Source of the DNA: Rhinopithecus roxellana | Taxonomy: Eukaryota > Chordata > Mammalia > Primates > Cercopithecidae | Direction: 5' to 3' | Length of the DNA stretch: 64,000 bases | Assembly: GCF_007565055.1 (NCBI RefSeq) | Contig: NC_044557.1 | Span: 78,192,595-78,256,594 of the forward strand | Part shown: positions 44,961-57,970 of the stretch, piece after piece | How positions within the stretch are numbered: the first letter of the stretch is position 1 | How the letters are laid out: each line of letters starts with the position of its first letter | Notes under the pieces: generated by a model | Told to the model about the DNA's origin: nothing | Databases searched by the model: none | What the model saw: the letters and a program-made list of their open reading frames with translations, nothing else | Position numbers and translations under genes: made by a program

Positions 44961-46899
44961 TTATTGTCTTCAACTATGGCCTAAGCAATTTGGAACAAGT
45001 TCAACATGAAAATCCATCTGGAAATTTAATTATTTAATTCTCTGTAATATCTATTTTTATTTTTTTCTTTATGAATGCTAACTTTTAATTCCCTTAGCTT
45101 TATAGCCCATTAAGACTATTATATTTATAAAATAAAATACTAAAAGTTTTAGAAAGCTTAACTTTATCAATTATCATCTAACTTCTATTTATAAATCATA
45201 TGAATTTTATTTTATGAACTGAGATGAATTCCATAACATTGAAGGGTAATAAGAAACATAAAAGTCAACACTATACTATTTTTCAATGAAATCAAAAGTA
45301 TGTAATTAAAATAAGTTTTTCTTCTGTCCTTCTGAAAGATGTAAAATGTTCAGGAAAACAAAATGTCCTGCAGTCATGGGACACTTGAGACTTTTAACAC
45401 CCGGCAGCTGGGCCTTTCCAGCCTACAGTCACGTTTGGCTGTACTTTTGGGCATCATCCATAATGTTTTCCAGTTTTTATTATGGGATGCTACTATTGGG
45501 ACAATTAAAAATATATATAGAGAGAGATAATCTCATTTGATTATTTTCTTTTTATTAGGCATACTGTGGTTTACTAATAAAAACTGAATACAGTGTTTTA
45601 GGTCTGAATGCTGCATTTTTGTCAACTTGTAGAGAGAAAACCTAACATCATAAATCTGTTTTCCTCACCATTGCCTCAAAATCCCCAAATGTTTGCCGCT
45701 TGCAGATGGACTCACTGGAGCAAACCAAAAGGCTAAATTTCACCTTTAGTTGAGTTTTATGTGGTTCTTTCTTTTAAGGTAAGCCATTTCCTATAAGGGG
45801 ATTTTTTTTTTCCTTGTCAAGTTTATTTTCTGCGTTTTCATCACCCTCTTTCTGTGTGTGCTTGTACATTACATTTGAATATAATATATATTACATATTA
45901 AATTTGAATAAATATATATGCATATATATTTAAATGATATATATTTATTATTTTTGATGGAAAACAATCCTTCTAAAAGTCAAAAAGTGATGTATAAACA
46001 TAATATCCCAAGGTCTATTTTTATCTTCCATGTACTCTGACTGGTTACTTAGTAGCAAGTCTGTCAATCTGCTGTTCCAAATGGTTTCTGTCTTTGCCAA
46101 AGTGGATTACAGTACCAGACCAAAGATTGTGTTCTCTTCTTGCTGTGTTGGAAGTAGGCCCACAAGTCCAAATGTAATAAAATGAGAATGTATACCTCAT
46201 CATCCAAATCCAGGGAAAGTGTTACATTGCAGATGGCAGAGGTTTAAGGACTTATTAAATTGATGTACAAATTAATTTAAAAAGAAATAGATGAATAGCT
46301 TTGGTAGACACCCACTGCCAATTTGGCACTGTCTATGGAGAGTTATATTAATTTTGTGGCAAGTGGTGAATATGATAATGAAAGGAAGTCACAGGCAAGG
46401 GAATAGTACATAGTTACTGAAGGGAAAAGAAATGTGGCAAATATGGATTTGCTGCTGAATTTAAAAGCCTGGATATTTTAATAACTACATTATTTAATAA
46501 AAAGTAAAGTAAAAGAACATAAGCTAATATTTATCAGTTTATATGAAGTGATATTGATTATAGTGTTTTGCTTTCATATAAAATATATATAATATATAGA
46601 ATCAATTTCATGGTATCTCTTATGTGTTTTACTACCTCATTAATTAAATATTGATAGGTCAGATTTCAGTTCCATCAGGTAAAGAGCTTGGAAGTTTGTA
46701 CATCTCAGTTTCTTGAGAAAAAGCTCAAGAAACTGAAACTCAGTGACTTTTCTTCAACCTGTCAGAGAAATAAGATTGCAGAGCAAACTGCCAACCCCAA
46801 ATGTCGAAAGGTAAGTCCAGAGAGTTATATCTGAGACAAACTACACGGAGTAATGAATGCGTGATCATATACCGTAGCCATACTGAAATGGTCATTTTC
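44961..46899. other. Unassigned 1.9 kb
   Basis: AT-rich with a strongly alternating TA region at 45885-45950. The 64-codon frame at 45346-45540 shows no domain. Nothing else recognised. Confidence 0.45.
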
Positions 46900-49800
46900 A
46901 TGGGCCAACTGCTGGAGGCTGAGTGTGAATTAGAATGAGATTGAGAAACACTTGAAGGTCATAGTTGTAGGAGAGCTTCCACACCTTCCCAGGCCTACCT
47001 CCAGGAAGGAGGTCCACCGCAGTCTCATGGTGAAGGACTGAGAAAGGTGCCCTTATGGTTCTGGCAGTAGAAAGGGGAGATTAATCCTTGCAAAATAAGT
47101 CCAGAATCATGTTTATAACTCCAAGAGAAAAGGCTTTGCCAAAGCCTTAGTTAGGGGACAGGTATTTTTATCCAATTTAACCTCTTCTAGCCTTCCTGTT
47201 GCAACCTAAAATTGGGGAGACAAGCAACAAGAGTTAGAGTTCAAGAAAAGAGATTCAGAATACTGTAGTCATGGAAGCGAGTAGGGGACAGAGACAGTGG
47301 GGTAAGGGAGAAACACTGTACAACTTTAGAAACACTTGTGAGGGTCACAGCCCAAAGAGACAAGCTCACTAAAAACTGAGATTCACTTGTACAACTATTG
47401 AATACTCTCTCTTTTCCCTGTACCTTACTACTACACCAGTGAGACTCTAGTATAAGAACAGTGGCTTACAGCTAAACCGTCTGAAAAAGGCAGATTCTCT
47501 CTCTGAGAAATACTTAGAGAAGCCCAAAGTCAAGAGTTGTGACAAAAACAATGACACTGGAGGAATTTGATGCATCTGGCACCTATAGCTACAGCAAACA
47601 TTAAACAGAACCCAAATTCTACTCAAATTAACATAAATCAACACTAAAAACACATTTACCTCAGTTTCCATTATCAATACAACATGTCTTGCTTTCAACA
47701 AAAAATTAACATACATGCCATAAGGCAAGAAAAAACAGTCTGAAAAGTCAAAACAAACACCAGCATCAGACTCTAAAATAGGAGATGTTGAATTATGGAG
47801 CAGAAACTAAAATAATGATGATTATTAATACATTAAGGATTCTAATGGAGAAAAACATAGCATTCAACGACAAATGTGTAATATAAAAGCAGATGGAATC
47901 TCTAAGAAAGAATAAAAAGGAAATGATAGAAATCAAAATACTTCTAACGGAAATGAGGATTATCTTTGATGGGCTTATGAGTAGATTGAAAATGACTAAG
48001 AAAAGAATCAGCGAGCTTGAAGATAAGTTAATAGAAAAGCAGAGAGAGAGAGAAACAGAAAAGGCAGTATATCTGTAGAGCAACAATAAAGATTATAGCA
48101 GATTCTTATTAGAAACGATTCAAGCAATAAGAGAAAAGAGAAATATTTAAAATGTTGAATGAAAAAATCATCAATCTAGAATTCTATATTCAATGAAATA
48201 ATTCTTCTAAAGTGAAGGAAGAACAAAGTTTTTTTCAGATAAACAGAAATCTGAGGAAATTTACTAATAGCAAAATGTAGCTGTATGACATACATAAAGA
48301 AGTATGTCAGGTAGCAGAAAAACGTTAAAGGTTAGATACTTGGATCTGTATAAAAAATCAGAGTCACCAAAGGAATAAATCAAGGTAAAGAAAGATACTT
48401 TATTGTTTGTAATTGATCTAAAAGATAGCTATTTAAAGTCATAATTATAAATATGTGTTGAATGATTACAGTGTATGTTCGTGAGAAATGTATAACAGCA
48501 TTGTCAAAATACATGGGCAGGAGGAATGGGATATCTTATTAGGTACCTACACCATCTATAAAGTGATATAGTGTTATCTGAAGATGGACTTAGAGTGCTT
48601 ATAAAGTATATAGTGAATTTTGGGTCATTCAATAAAAAGTATTTTTAAAAGTATACTTGACATGCAAATAAAGGACATAAAATGGAATCATTTAAGATAC
48701 TCATTTTGCACCAAAATAGGCAGAAACAGTTACAAAGAAAATAGATATTAATATATTAGCGATTACTATATATTTGAGTAGTATAAACATTCAAATTAAA
48801 AGATATATTGTCAGATTAAATATAAAAGAAGAACCAAATATATGTGGTATATTAAAGAATCATTTTAAATAAAAAGACTCACATGGATTAAAAATTAAGA
48901 AAGAGTAAAATATATGCCATGCTAACATTAATCAAAAGAAAACTATAGATGAAATATTAATTTTAGACAAAACATTTTTCTGAACACGTAATATTTGGGA
49001 TAAAGAAGAATATTACAGGGTGTAAAACAGATAATTCCTTCAAGGAGACATAACAGTCTCAAACATGTATGCACTTAATAACAGGACTTCAAAGAAAAAA
49101 AGGAAAGAGAAGCAAAACAGAAAGAAGAAGAAATATTCACTATTATAATTAGAGACTTCAACACAACTCTCAGTAGTTGATAAATCTAACAGGCAAAAAC
49201 TGAGAAAAGATATATTTGATCTGAATATCACTGTCAATCCACGTGATCTTATTGACACTCATAGAATTTCCAACCAAAAACAGTACAACACACATTGTTC
49301 TCAAGTTCACATGGAAAGTCCCCAACACAGACCATGTTTGAGCTCTAAAACGTAGCTCAACTAACATAAAACTATTAAAAACATACAAAGTATGTATTTC
49401 CATCAGAAAGAAGACTAGAAAGCAATTAGGTGAAGATAGTTAAAAATTATTATTAAATATTTATAAATTAAAACACTTCTGAATAATTAATGGTTCAAAT
49501 AATCAAGAGAATTAAAAATGCTTTGGACAAAATAAAGATATAATGTATCAAAATTTGTGCCACCCAGTGAAAACATTGCTTAGAAAGAAACTTAAAGAAT
49601 TAAGTTTACATATTAGAATAGAAGAAAAATCCAAAATCAGTAATCCAAAATTTCACTTTAAAAACCAGAGAAAGGAGAGCAATTCAAGCCTAAAGCAAGC
49701 AGAAGAAAATAATAAAAATTATAATAGAGCAAATTTCATTGAAGTTGAAAAGGAAAAAATGATAGAGAATATCAATAGAACAAAATGCCTGATCTTTGAA

Positions 49801-50475
49801 AACCAATAAAATTGATGTGTCTGCCAAGAATATTCAAGAAAAAAAGGCAATAGACACAAAATATCAATATTAAAAATGAAAAGGGGTCATTACCACTTAC
49901 CCCATGGATATTAAAAGGATAATAAAGAAGTATTATGACACAATTTCTGTACCCCCCCCACCCCAAATTGGAAAGTTAGAGGATATGGAAAAATTTCTTA
50001 AAAGATATTATCAAAACTCACAGAAGAATGAATAGCTAAACCAAAAGATTTAAAACAATACAATTTACAATTGCAACAAAAGGGCAAAAGCCTGACAAGC
50101 TGATCTCAAAATGGTAGAGATTGGGGTGATAGTTATTAATACTAGAAGCTGGGAAAGTATTTGTGTATGTGTGGGGATTGAGGATGATGACAGTAGATTA
50201 ATGGGTGGAAATATACAGTTAGATAGAAGAAATAAGTTCTAGTGTTTTATAGCATAGTAAAGTGACCATAGTTAAAAACAATATATTGTGTATTTCAAAA
50301 TGGCTAGAAGAGAAGCTTTGAATGTTTCCAACACAAAGAAATGTTTAATGTTTGAGGTGAAGAATATCCTAAATATCCTGACTTGATCATTACACATTCT
50401 AAGCATGTATCAAAATATCACATGCACTTCATAAATATGTACAAATGTTATGTATTAATAAAAATAATTTGAGAC
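46900..50475 (+). mobile_element. Decayed, near-collinear L1M/HAL1-like element
   Basis: Parts appear in L1 order. ORF1-like sequence at about 47650-48080 includes cttgctttcaacaaaaaatt and a frame of 61 codons at 47893-48078 reading MESLRKNKKEM...RISELEDKLIE, a coiled-coil-like stretch. Next comes inter-ORF sequence (gaattctatattcaatgaaa, tttttttcagataaacagaa). ORF2 endonuclease-region text runs at about 48890-49330 (catgctaacattaatcaaaa, agagacttcaacaca, ttctcaagttcacatggaaa) and ORF2 linker text at 49540-49980. The middle of ORF2 is missing. A 3' UTR at 50130-50470 contains tacagttagatagaagaaat, atatattgtgtatttcaaaa, tggctagaagagaagc, ttgatcattacacattctaa and catgtatcaaaatatcacat. The left end is uncertain. 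Inactive. Confidence 0.7.
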
Positions 50476-50526
50476 AGCTTGACAGAAGGATAAATGATCT
50501 ATTCAAGAAATTGAATCAATATATTA

Positions 50527-50837
50527 AATTTCTATTGCTGCTTTAACAAATTACCTTACACTTAGTCTCTTGAAGCAACAATTATCTTATGATTCTATAC
50601 ATTGGAAGTCCAAATTGGTCTTATTTGGCAAAAGCAAAGTGTCATCAGGGCCGCATTTCTTTCTGGAGGGTATAAAGAATTATTTGAATTTTTTTTTTGT
50701 CTTGTTCAGTTTCTAGGCCACTCACATTCCTCCTCTCATAGCCCCTTTACTTAGTGTTCAAGGCAGAACTTATGGATTGACTTCTTTACACAACATTACG
50801 CCCTGATTACTAATTCTACTTTTTTCTTCTATTTTCA

Positions 50838-50872
<35 letters not shown>

Positions 50873-51035
50873 ATCAAGACACTCTCCCCAGTATAACTCT
50901 GCTAATTTGCAATTTGAATTTAATCTGAAAGTTAATTACTCTTTGCGATATAATATTAACATATCCACAGGTTCTCAGGACTACAGTGTGGCCATATTTG
51001 GGGAAGTCAATATTCCTCCTACACAATAAAAAATG
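50527..51035. mobile_element. Ancient LTR-like repeat (MLT-type, tentative)
   Basis: The phrases attgctgctttaacaaatta, gtcatcagggccgcatttct, ttctggagggtataaag, gtttctaggccactcacatt, aacatatccacaggttctca, ggactacagtgtggccatat follow a common old mammalian LTR-like repeat. I am not sure of the family. A pure AAAT microsatellite lies inside it. Confidence 0.4.
50837..50874. repeat. (AAAT)n microsatellite
   Basis: Nine uninterrupted AAAT/ATAA units; likely to vary in length between individuals. Confidence 0.95.
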
Positions 51036-52880
51036 ACTTTCAAAATAGAGTACTAGGTCATGATTTACCTGGTGAATTTTACTGAACATTTAAGGAGACA
51101 ATGACCCCAGCTCTCCACATGCTCTTCCAGAAAATAGAAGCAGTGACAACATTTCCTAAATGTTTATCTCTTTTATGAAGAGACATTTTTGGTCACAGAT
51201 ATCTGTATTACATTACCAATCACAACAGGAAATTCTATTTATCATCATATTTTGACGAAGTATATATTTTGAAAGGTTTCGTATTTTTTTCTTTCCAGAG
51301 CTTACTAAAGAAACTGACATGTTTTGGTTAAACTTGAGAACACAAAGAATGGTGCCATATTTAGTGCTTCCTCACATTTCTTTTAGCGCTCTCAAGAAGA
51401 AATATGAGAACAGAAAAATTTTAAGCCTGCGTATGTTCTGAATAGCCTGATTACATGTTAAGGAACTGGTCAAACTCAGTGTAATACAAGTATCTAACTC
51501 AAAATCAAACTGACAACTTTGAGTTTAAAAAATTTTCGTCATTGAGATTTTGGTAGTTATCTGATGTTGTTTGATTTAGTAGGGGATTTAAGAGTTTGGT
51601 AGGACAATATTTGTTAAATATTTGAGAGTGATACAGTCTTCTGTTTTAAAATGTTGTGGACTTTTGTTTTACTCTGCTTTATTTTGGCCAACAGAAAGTG
51701 AGTGCCTGCATTAAAATTGCATTTAAAAATGCATTTGTAGCAATTGTTCTGTCCTGAATTCTCATTTTCTTTTGTTTTATTGTTTTTTGATAACCTGAAA
51801 TTTTATTATTTCAGACTACTTAGAAAGGGATTTTGTGCCTCAGCCTCCCATATTTTGTCTAGTTGGAACCAAAAAGCTACTGGTCATGTGTTCACACATG
51901 ACACATATCCATACCAACTGTCCCTAATGAACAAATAATTTACTACCAAAAGAAAAATCTATATTTTAAAAATTAAAAAAATGAATTGAGCTTGCAGAGA
52001 CATTTAAAATGTCAGTAGAACACAAGAGCATATTTCTCTCTACTGTTGAGGGACATCAGAAGCAGGCATATAGTTAAAAACGCAGCAACCACAAAGGTTA
52101 TTAAGAAATGGAAGAGCAACTCTTGTGCTTACATAGACTGAGTGGCAATCCTACTACTTAAAGTTACCCATTCTGAACAGAAAAAATATTGAGTTTTTGG
52201 CTACCTCAATACCTTCAAAGAAACTGCTTGCATTTTCCCTGGCATGGTGGATTTTCTACCCAAGAATTGCTCTCAGCTCTAGAGCATCCATAAATTAGGC
52301 AGTTTTCTGGGAATAGATTTCTATCACCTCTATCTTCATGGCGCTTTCATGCTGGTTTGTTGTTGTTATTGCTCCTTAAATTCCACATACCCCTGACATA
52401 GTTGCACCTGTTTTACTCTGGTTTCATGTTTTACCAAGCATTTTAACTGCATTTCTTCATTTCCAAGAACCCCTAAAGCAAATTGTAAGTCAAGGGATAA
52501 AATTAGCCTACCATGAGTGCCTTTTTATTAATTGTTTACATTAAAAAAAATTTGTTATGGGAGTTGATTTAAAAATAGATTTTGATATAACACATGCTAA
52601 TGTTCTAAAGACAATTTTAAGGTAAGTTATGAAGGAGATTTTACTTTAAGGGGAACTCCTTTGTGTAATAATCCCAGATTCTCATGAATGGGTATTCACT
52701 TTGTATCCCAGACTTCTTCTTTCAGACTTAGATAACTGTGGCCAACTGCTTACTTAATATGTAGACCTGGATACCACTCAGGCATTTTAAACATAATAGT
52801 TCCATGCCAGAGACAATGCTATGTATCACTTTGTTTGTTTTTTTTTCTTTCTTTCTTGGCAGATATAAATACTACATTTT
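51036..52880. other. Unassigned 1.8 kb
   Basis: No repeat family, exon or RNA recognised. The 64-codon frame at 51744-51938 has no motif. Confidence 0.45.
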
Positions 52881-52904
52881 CTATTTTTTCATGAAGTTAG
52901 ATTT

Positions 52905-53175
52905 AGGGCTATGAAAGTAAGTTCTGACCAATGAAACATGGATGAAAACAAGTGTCTTCTAGGCCAGGCTCTTGAAACATCCCATCAGACCCACTGACCC
53001 TTGAACAGCAAACTTGGAAGCTCTGTGTACCAAAAGGCATAGATACAGAATGGTCAATGAGCCAGTGTTAGGAAGACAGCTATCCAATCAGCATTGGTCT
53101 GTGACATGAGTAGGAAATAAACTTTTCTTGTATTGAACCAATGAGAATGTAGTGTTAATTTATTATGGCATCAGA
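52905..53175 (+). mobile_element. MLT1-type MaLR LTR remnant
   Basis: Recognisable parts are gttctgaccaatgaaacatg, tgtcttctaggccaggctct, gaaataaacttttcttgtat and tgaaccaatgagaatgtagt followed by a TTATTATGGCA-like end. It is old and truncated on the left. Confidence 0.6.
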
Positions 53176-55027
53176 GTCTTCCTTCAACTTGTGGAATGAT
53201 TCCATCTTTTACCCAATAAACTCTGTTTCTACTTCTTAAACTTGTCAAGCTCTTCTCATGCATTAAGAAATTTTAATATTTAAGTTTTTTCCTTCATAAT
53301 GCCAATGTATATGTCGTTTTCACTGGGCAGGTCCTTCTTACTCTGTTGTTTCCTCTACACTGTTCAGTACATATTTATAATTGTATTTTGTGGATAAAAT
53401 GGTTTATCTTATCTCTTTTATTAGACATAGCTTAATGAGAGAAAAAAACAAGTTTGTCTTTCTGATTGAAATAACTCCAGAAATTAGAGTAAATGCCTAT
53501 TATTATAGGTTTAGTATAGACATGAGTTCAATGAATGAGTTATTAAGTGAACAAAAAATGTTTTATTCCATTCCATGTTTAATATGGTTTAATATGTTAG
53601 CACTTTCACTTTCAGCTGAACAAAATTAATGTCCCTGTAAAGGCAGAGAAGACAGCACCCACTAAATGTGACTGCCATTAACCGTAGGGTTACTGACTCA
53701 CAACCAAGGTATTTCATGAACAGAAGTGACATCAAATTCAGACTTCTGACACTGTGAGGCATAAGCAAATGAACAAGAAATATTCCACTTTTATTTCCCT
53801 TGCTATGGGAATTCAACTGATGCTTGCAATGTGGTTAATGCCATGAAGAGGAAGTCAGAGCTGCTCTCCCTCAGCTATCACCACTTTAGAATCTGAGTAA
53901 CTGTGGCAACATTTATTCACCCTCAAAGCTTTTAAGATGATTTGAGATTATGGTTGAAAAGAAAACCCAAAAGATTTTCTAGAAATTACAGTTACCTAAA
54001 GGAAAAAAAAAAAAAAAAAAAGATCTATTCATTAGAGACTGTTTTTGGTGAAATGCAATAAATTCTATATTCACCAGAGTTGATATTTCTGTTAATATTG
54101 CTGAACAATTTTCAATAAGCTTTTGCTCAAAGCCAGCACTCTAGAAGTTACATAGCAACTAGTGACTGACTGTCAGAAATCAGGACTACAATGTTAGGGC
54201 TAACATGAGTACACAGAGGTTGCTAAAGAAAACATGGTTTCAATAGTTAGCAAAGAAATCACTGTGTTTAGGTAACAAGGAGAACATATCAAGTTTTCTT
54301 ATAACTTAGACATGCTATATATTTCAATAAGAGCTGTAATCAAACGAAATCATAATTTGACCATTAAAAATGTAACATTTTACTTTGTTTTCTGGATATG
54401 CACTATGTGCATGGCATAAATTTAGGGAGTTAAAATATTAGGTTTTCGACAAGAAGCAACTAATCAGTGTGTCGTGTCCTATATTCTACTTCTTACACTG
54501 GAAAGTGTGGTCAAAGTGTCCAGTGACAAGCAATCGTTTAAAAGCACAGACTGTGAATTCTTAACAAAAGCAAAGATATGTTGCCATAGATTGGCTCTTC
54601 TGGGCTACTCACTTTGTGGAATCAGGCATGATTACCACAGAAAAATTGATGCAATTTGCATATATTCAATAATTGATTGGTAAAGTGTTCGTTTTCAATT
54701 GATTTTTTTTGTTGTTTTCTGAGCAAAAGTATGTAGTGAGGAAGGAGTAATATTTTAAAGCAAATTTAATGTAACTTTGCCAAAATAAAAAGAATCACAT
54801 AATCTTACTTCTGAAATTTATACAATGTCAAATCAAATAAAAAATGTCCAACATCACTGAACTATGAATAGGAGATTAATGTGCAGTTTCACAGTACCTA
54901 TTACTGATGTGTATCTACTGCAGAGTTAGTGTCTTTTTAATTAAAAGCTCATATATGCAAATCTTAAATGATCTGTGCACTTTCAAAGATCTCAGATCTT
55001 CCATTAGTTGTTTCACATATAGAAACA
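53176..55027. other. Unassigned 1.9 kb with a 19-base A run
   Basis: An A tract at 54003-54021 has no SINE or processed transcript that I can recognise upstream. Frames at 53381-53629, 53589-53816 and 54474-54683 have no motif. Confidence 0.45.
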
Positions 55028-55065
55028 TACACACACACACACATACACACACATGCACACACACA
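55028..55065. repeat. (CA)n microsatellite, interrupted
   Basis: CA repeats broken by cata and catg units. Confidence 0.93.
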
Positions 55066-56137
55066 ATTTCTTAAGTTATGATTAGGAAAACTTATTATTT
55101 TGTGTAGCAAGATTGATGATTTCCCTCATTTACACATTTTGGGGAATCAGATACCTTATTTTTCTTACGAGATTTGTGTTGGAAGTCTCAATATTCCAGC
55201 TCATAAAAGTTAAAATCTATGAAAAACATAAGGATGCCTTTCCTCTAGTGTAGATTTTTAAAAATTTAAGGTAAATAAAGGCCTTTTTACAGAAGCTAAA
55301 CACACAACTCAAAGGGCCTTTTTTTTTAGCATTTGAACTCTGCTGAGGAAAAAATGGCAAACTATCAGAAAGATAGACCTGCACCTCAGTATACTTTATT
55401 ACACTATATTTTAAAATCAAATTTTCCGTAGGAAGTACATGATAGTGTAAATCAAATTATGTTCAACACGAGGAAAGTTACAAGATCACTGTTACAGGAT
55501 CCTTGGGGTGTTGCTTTTCCAGCCAGAAATCTCAGTGTCTGGTGGCACCTTTGCCTGAGTTTTGCTAAGGGCCAGTGGGTTGGTTCTGCTCACTCAGTCT
55601 GGCAGGCTGTGGTTGGCTCGCACTACCAGCATGGATCCCACACGTGCCAAGGGTAAGCCACACACAAACTAGTGAGGGATGTGTGAGCAAGTGAGCGTGG
55701 GGTCCGGCCACTGCTCACAACGAAGCACTGTAGTGGGGTAGGCAGTTCCACGTGCCAGCATGGGTGCCAGGTCCCTGTGAGGCTGGGGGGGACCAGGCAT
55801 ATCACAAGCAGCTTCCACAGCTGGGACAGGGACCAGGAACATGGTGGTGAACAGAAGCTTAGAGATGCCAGGAACCACAGAGCCCCAAAGAGGGTGTCAC
55901 AGTCCTAGTTTGGAGATTCCTAGGTCTGGGCTCCCTGAAGGGCCACAGCTCTTCTCTCCTCGTTGCCTGCAATATGGGGAGTAAGGGATGTGTTTCAAAT
56001 CTATTTTTGTTACAGTTCTCTCAACGCAGCCATTCGGCAGGTCCTGAGTTCTTGTCCTGAGTCCAGGAAGACTGAGGTACATGGACAAGTGGAGAGTGCG
56101 CAAGGTGAAGAGGTATTTTAATGAGCAGAAGAACAGC

Positions 56138-56250
56138 TCAGAGGAGACACACAGTTGGTAGCTCCTTTCTGCAGGCAGGCTGTCCCAACGAGTGTCCAGC
56201 TGTCATCAGAGAAGAGTCCCACAGTGGGTAGCTCCTCTCAGCAGGCAGAT
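56138..56250. repeat. About 70-bp imperfect tandem duplication in the LTR
   Basis: The phrase cacagttggtagctcctttc followed by tgcaggcag (from 56150) recurs as cacagtgggtagctcctctc followed by agcaggcag (from 56220), 70 bp apart. Similar tcagagga/tcagagaa starts precede each. It lies between the TATA-like box and the polyadenylation signal on the minus strand. Confidence 0.85.
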
Positions 56251-56285
56251 CCTCCCCTTGTCTGCCTGAGTCTGTCTGAATGTGG

Positions 56286-56330
56286 GTTTTTTATGGGCTT
56301 CAAAGTGAGGGAGTGCGTGCTAATTGGTCC
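56286..56330 (-). promoter_or_regulatory. LTR promoter core (CCAAT and TATA-like), antisense
   Basis: Minus strand: ggaccaat (56330-56323) followed about 27 bp later by cccataaaaaac (56297-56286). This order and spacing match an LTR promoter pointing toward lower coordinates. Activity cannot be judged. Confidence 0.6.
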
Positions 56331-56790
56331 ATGGTGGCCATGGTGGACCGGGAAAAAAGTACCATAAGTCCTCACTTCGGTCCACCAAACTGACGGCCCA
56401 GTCCCCAGGCCTCAGGCCTTCCCTGGTCTGAAGATGAGGTTTCACCAGGGGCTAGGCCACAACTTTGCTCTGCAATTAGAGCAGCACTAGGAGTGGAGAG
56501 AGGCCAAGGCAGCAGGAGCAGGAACTTTTGAGCCTGTGGGGGCAGGGGTCTTCCTAGACGCCCAAGAGTGCAGAAATGCCTGGGTCCACAGCTGCTGCAG
56601 CCCAGAGGCTGCAACTGCACTTGGAGGGAGGGCAGGGCTCCCGCCCTTCCAACTTGAAAGTGATTGGGGCTTGCGCCTATTTCTGGCTCCTGTCAACTCC
56701 ATGAAAAGCATAACCCCGGCTGTGCCTCCCCGACTGCAGCGGGCATCAGAGCAGCAGCAGCTCCAGATGGGCTGCAGCTGCCAACATCAC

Positions 56791-57740
56791 TATCGATGGA
56801 ACAGGAAGAGGCTCTGAGTGTCAGTAACCAGAAATCTAGTTTGAAATCCTACATCTTCTCACTAATTTGGGAATACTGAGATTCTCTTTTTAGAAGATAC
56901 ACTGTCACACCAAACTGTTAGATATACTGAGGTCGGACTACTGTAATCTGCCTAACTGGTCACCATTATATCAAAAACTGTCATCTTTCCAGCTATGTTT
57001 TTAATTGAAGATAGTTTTCTGTAAATTAGTAACTTTCAGAACTACCCAAAAAGAGATACTTGCAAATATTAATTTAAAATATTTTAAACCATGATAGAGG
57101 CTATAGAGATCTATTCTGTTTTGGCCACAGAAACATTAGTAGTCTCCTTTTATGTAATATATGACATTTAGTGTGTGAATTAATGAATGATTTAAATTCA
57201 TTCTCCTTGCTGTAGCTCCCAATTGACTCTGTTTCATTTTATTTTAAATTTTATATAAAGGTGTAGAGCTGGCATGATGGAAAATGAGTTATAAAACCAT
57301 AATGACTACCATGGGGTTTTCAGCTAAAAGGAACAATTGTAATCAACTGTACCTGTTGTGTTTCTCCCACTAGCAATCGTTCAGTCTTCGTTCCATGGCA
57401 AACATTTCAAAATACATAATGAGTGTAATAAAATGTAAAACTGGTGTTCTCTCTTGAATTATTATAAATAAGGCACACTTTTAAGTATTACAAATGTCTG
57501 CTCCATGAGCAGCCAAGAATATTAAAAGGCAGAATAATGGACTATGGTAACTGATGCAAGTATATAAATTGCTTAATATTCTTTAAGTCAGAAACATACT
57601 CAGATAAGAGGAAACCATAAGAATTTCAGTAAAATGCAGAATTATTTGATTGAAAGGAAACAAATAATAACCTGTTTTGTATGAGGTTTTTTAAAAAAAA
57701 TATTTACTGTATTCATTACTTACAGGGACAAAGTAAATTC
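56791..57740. other. Unassigned sequence
   Basis: No gene or repeat family recognised. Confidence 0.45.
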
Positions 57741-57970
57741 CCCTACTTATTGATTCTGTTGACCTATGTGACTTGTTCTGGATGACAGGACACAAGCTGT
57801 GTGGTGTTGCTCCCTCACGTCTATGCCACAACCATGAGAAAATCATGTTCAGCTTAACCACTGGTCCCAGGAGCGAGATACAATCCATTGGGACAGTGCT
57901 AATTATTCCCGTCTTTGCCCAGCCTAGATAAGTTCTGAGAATAAGTGACAGTGGGTTTTCACACACTGAC
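57741..57970. mobile_element. Possible MLT1-type LTR fragment
   Basis: gttgacctatgtgacttgtt followed by ctggatgacaggacac resembles the 'catgtgacttgctttggcca' block of MLT1 LTRs. The remainder is too diverged to follow. The 91-codon minus frame at 57691-57966 has no motif. Confidence 0.3.

Larger units (their letters stand above)
55490..56786 (-). mobile_element. GC-rich class I ERV LTR (probable solo LTR), antisense
   Basis: On the minus strand this reads as a retroviral LTR: CCAAT box (rc of attggtcc, 56323-56330), TATA-like box (rc of ttttttatggg, 56286-56296), a polyadenylation-type attaaa (rc of 56117-56122), and a U5-like part with aggacaagaactcaggacct. Proposed ends tgttac (55490) and caaca (56786) make the usual TG...CA pair with a TGTT/AACA inverted tip. 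The flanking tetramer tcac (55486-55489, 56787-56790) is a plausible duplication. The total of 1.3 kb is long for an LTR and the part after the polyadenylation signal (about 600 bp) is unusually long, so some of 55490-56000 might be internal sequence. Family not assigned (HERV9-group-like wording). Short frames on both strands show no retroviral protein. Confidence 0.65.

Noticed and set aside
53900..54021. A-tract at 54003-54021 as the tail of a processed pseudogene or SINE
   Set aside because: I could not recognise a transcript or SINE body upstream, and no direct repeats flank it.
55459..56879. Cluster of overlapping GC-rich ORFs on both strands as a CpG-island gene
   Set aside because: The frames follow from the low stop-codon density of GC-rich sequence; the block has LTR architecture and no recognisable exon, splice or protein motif.
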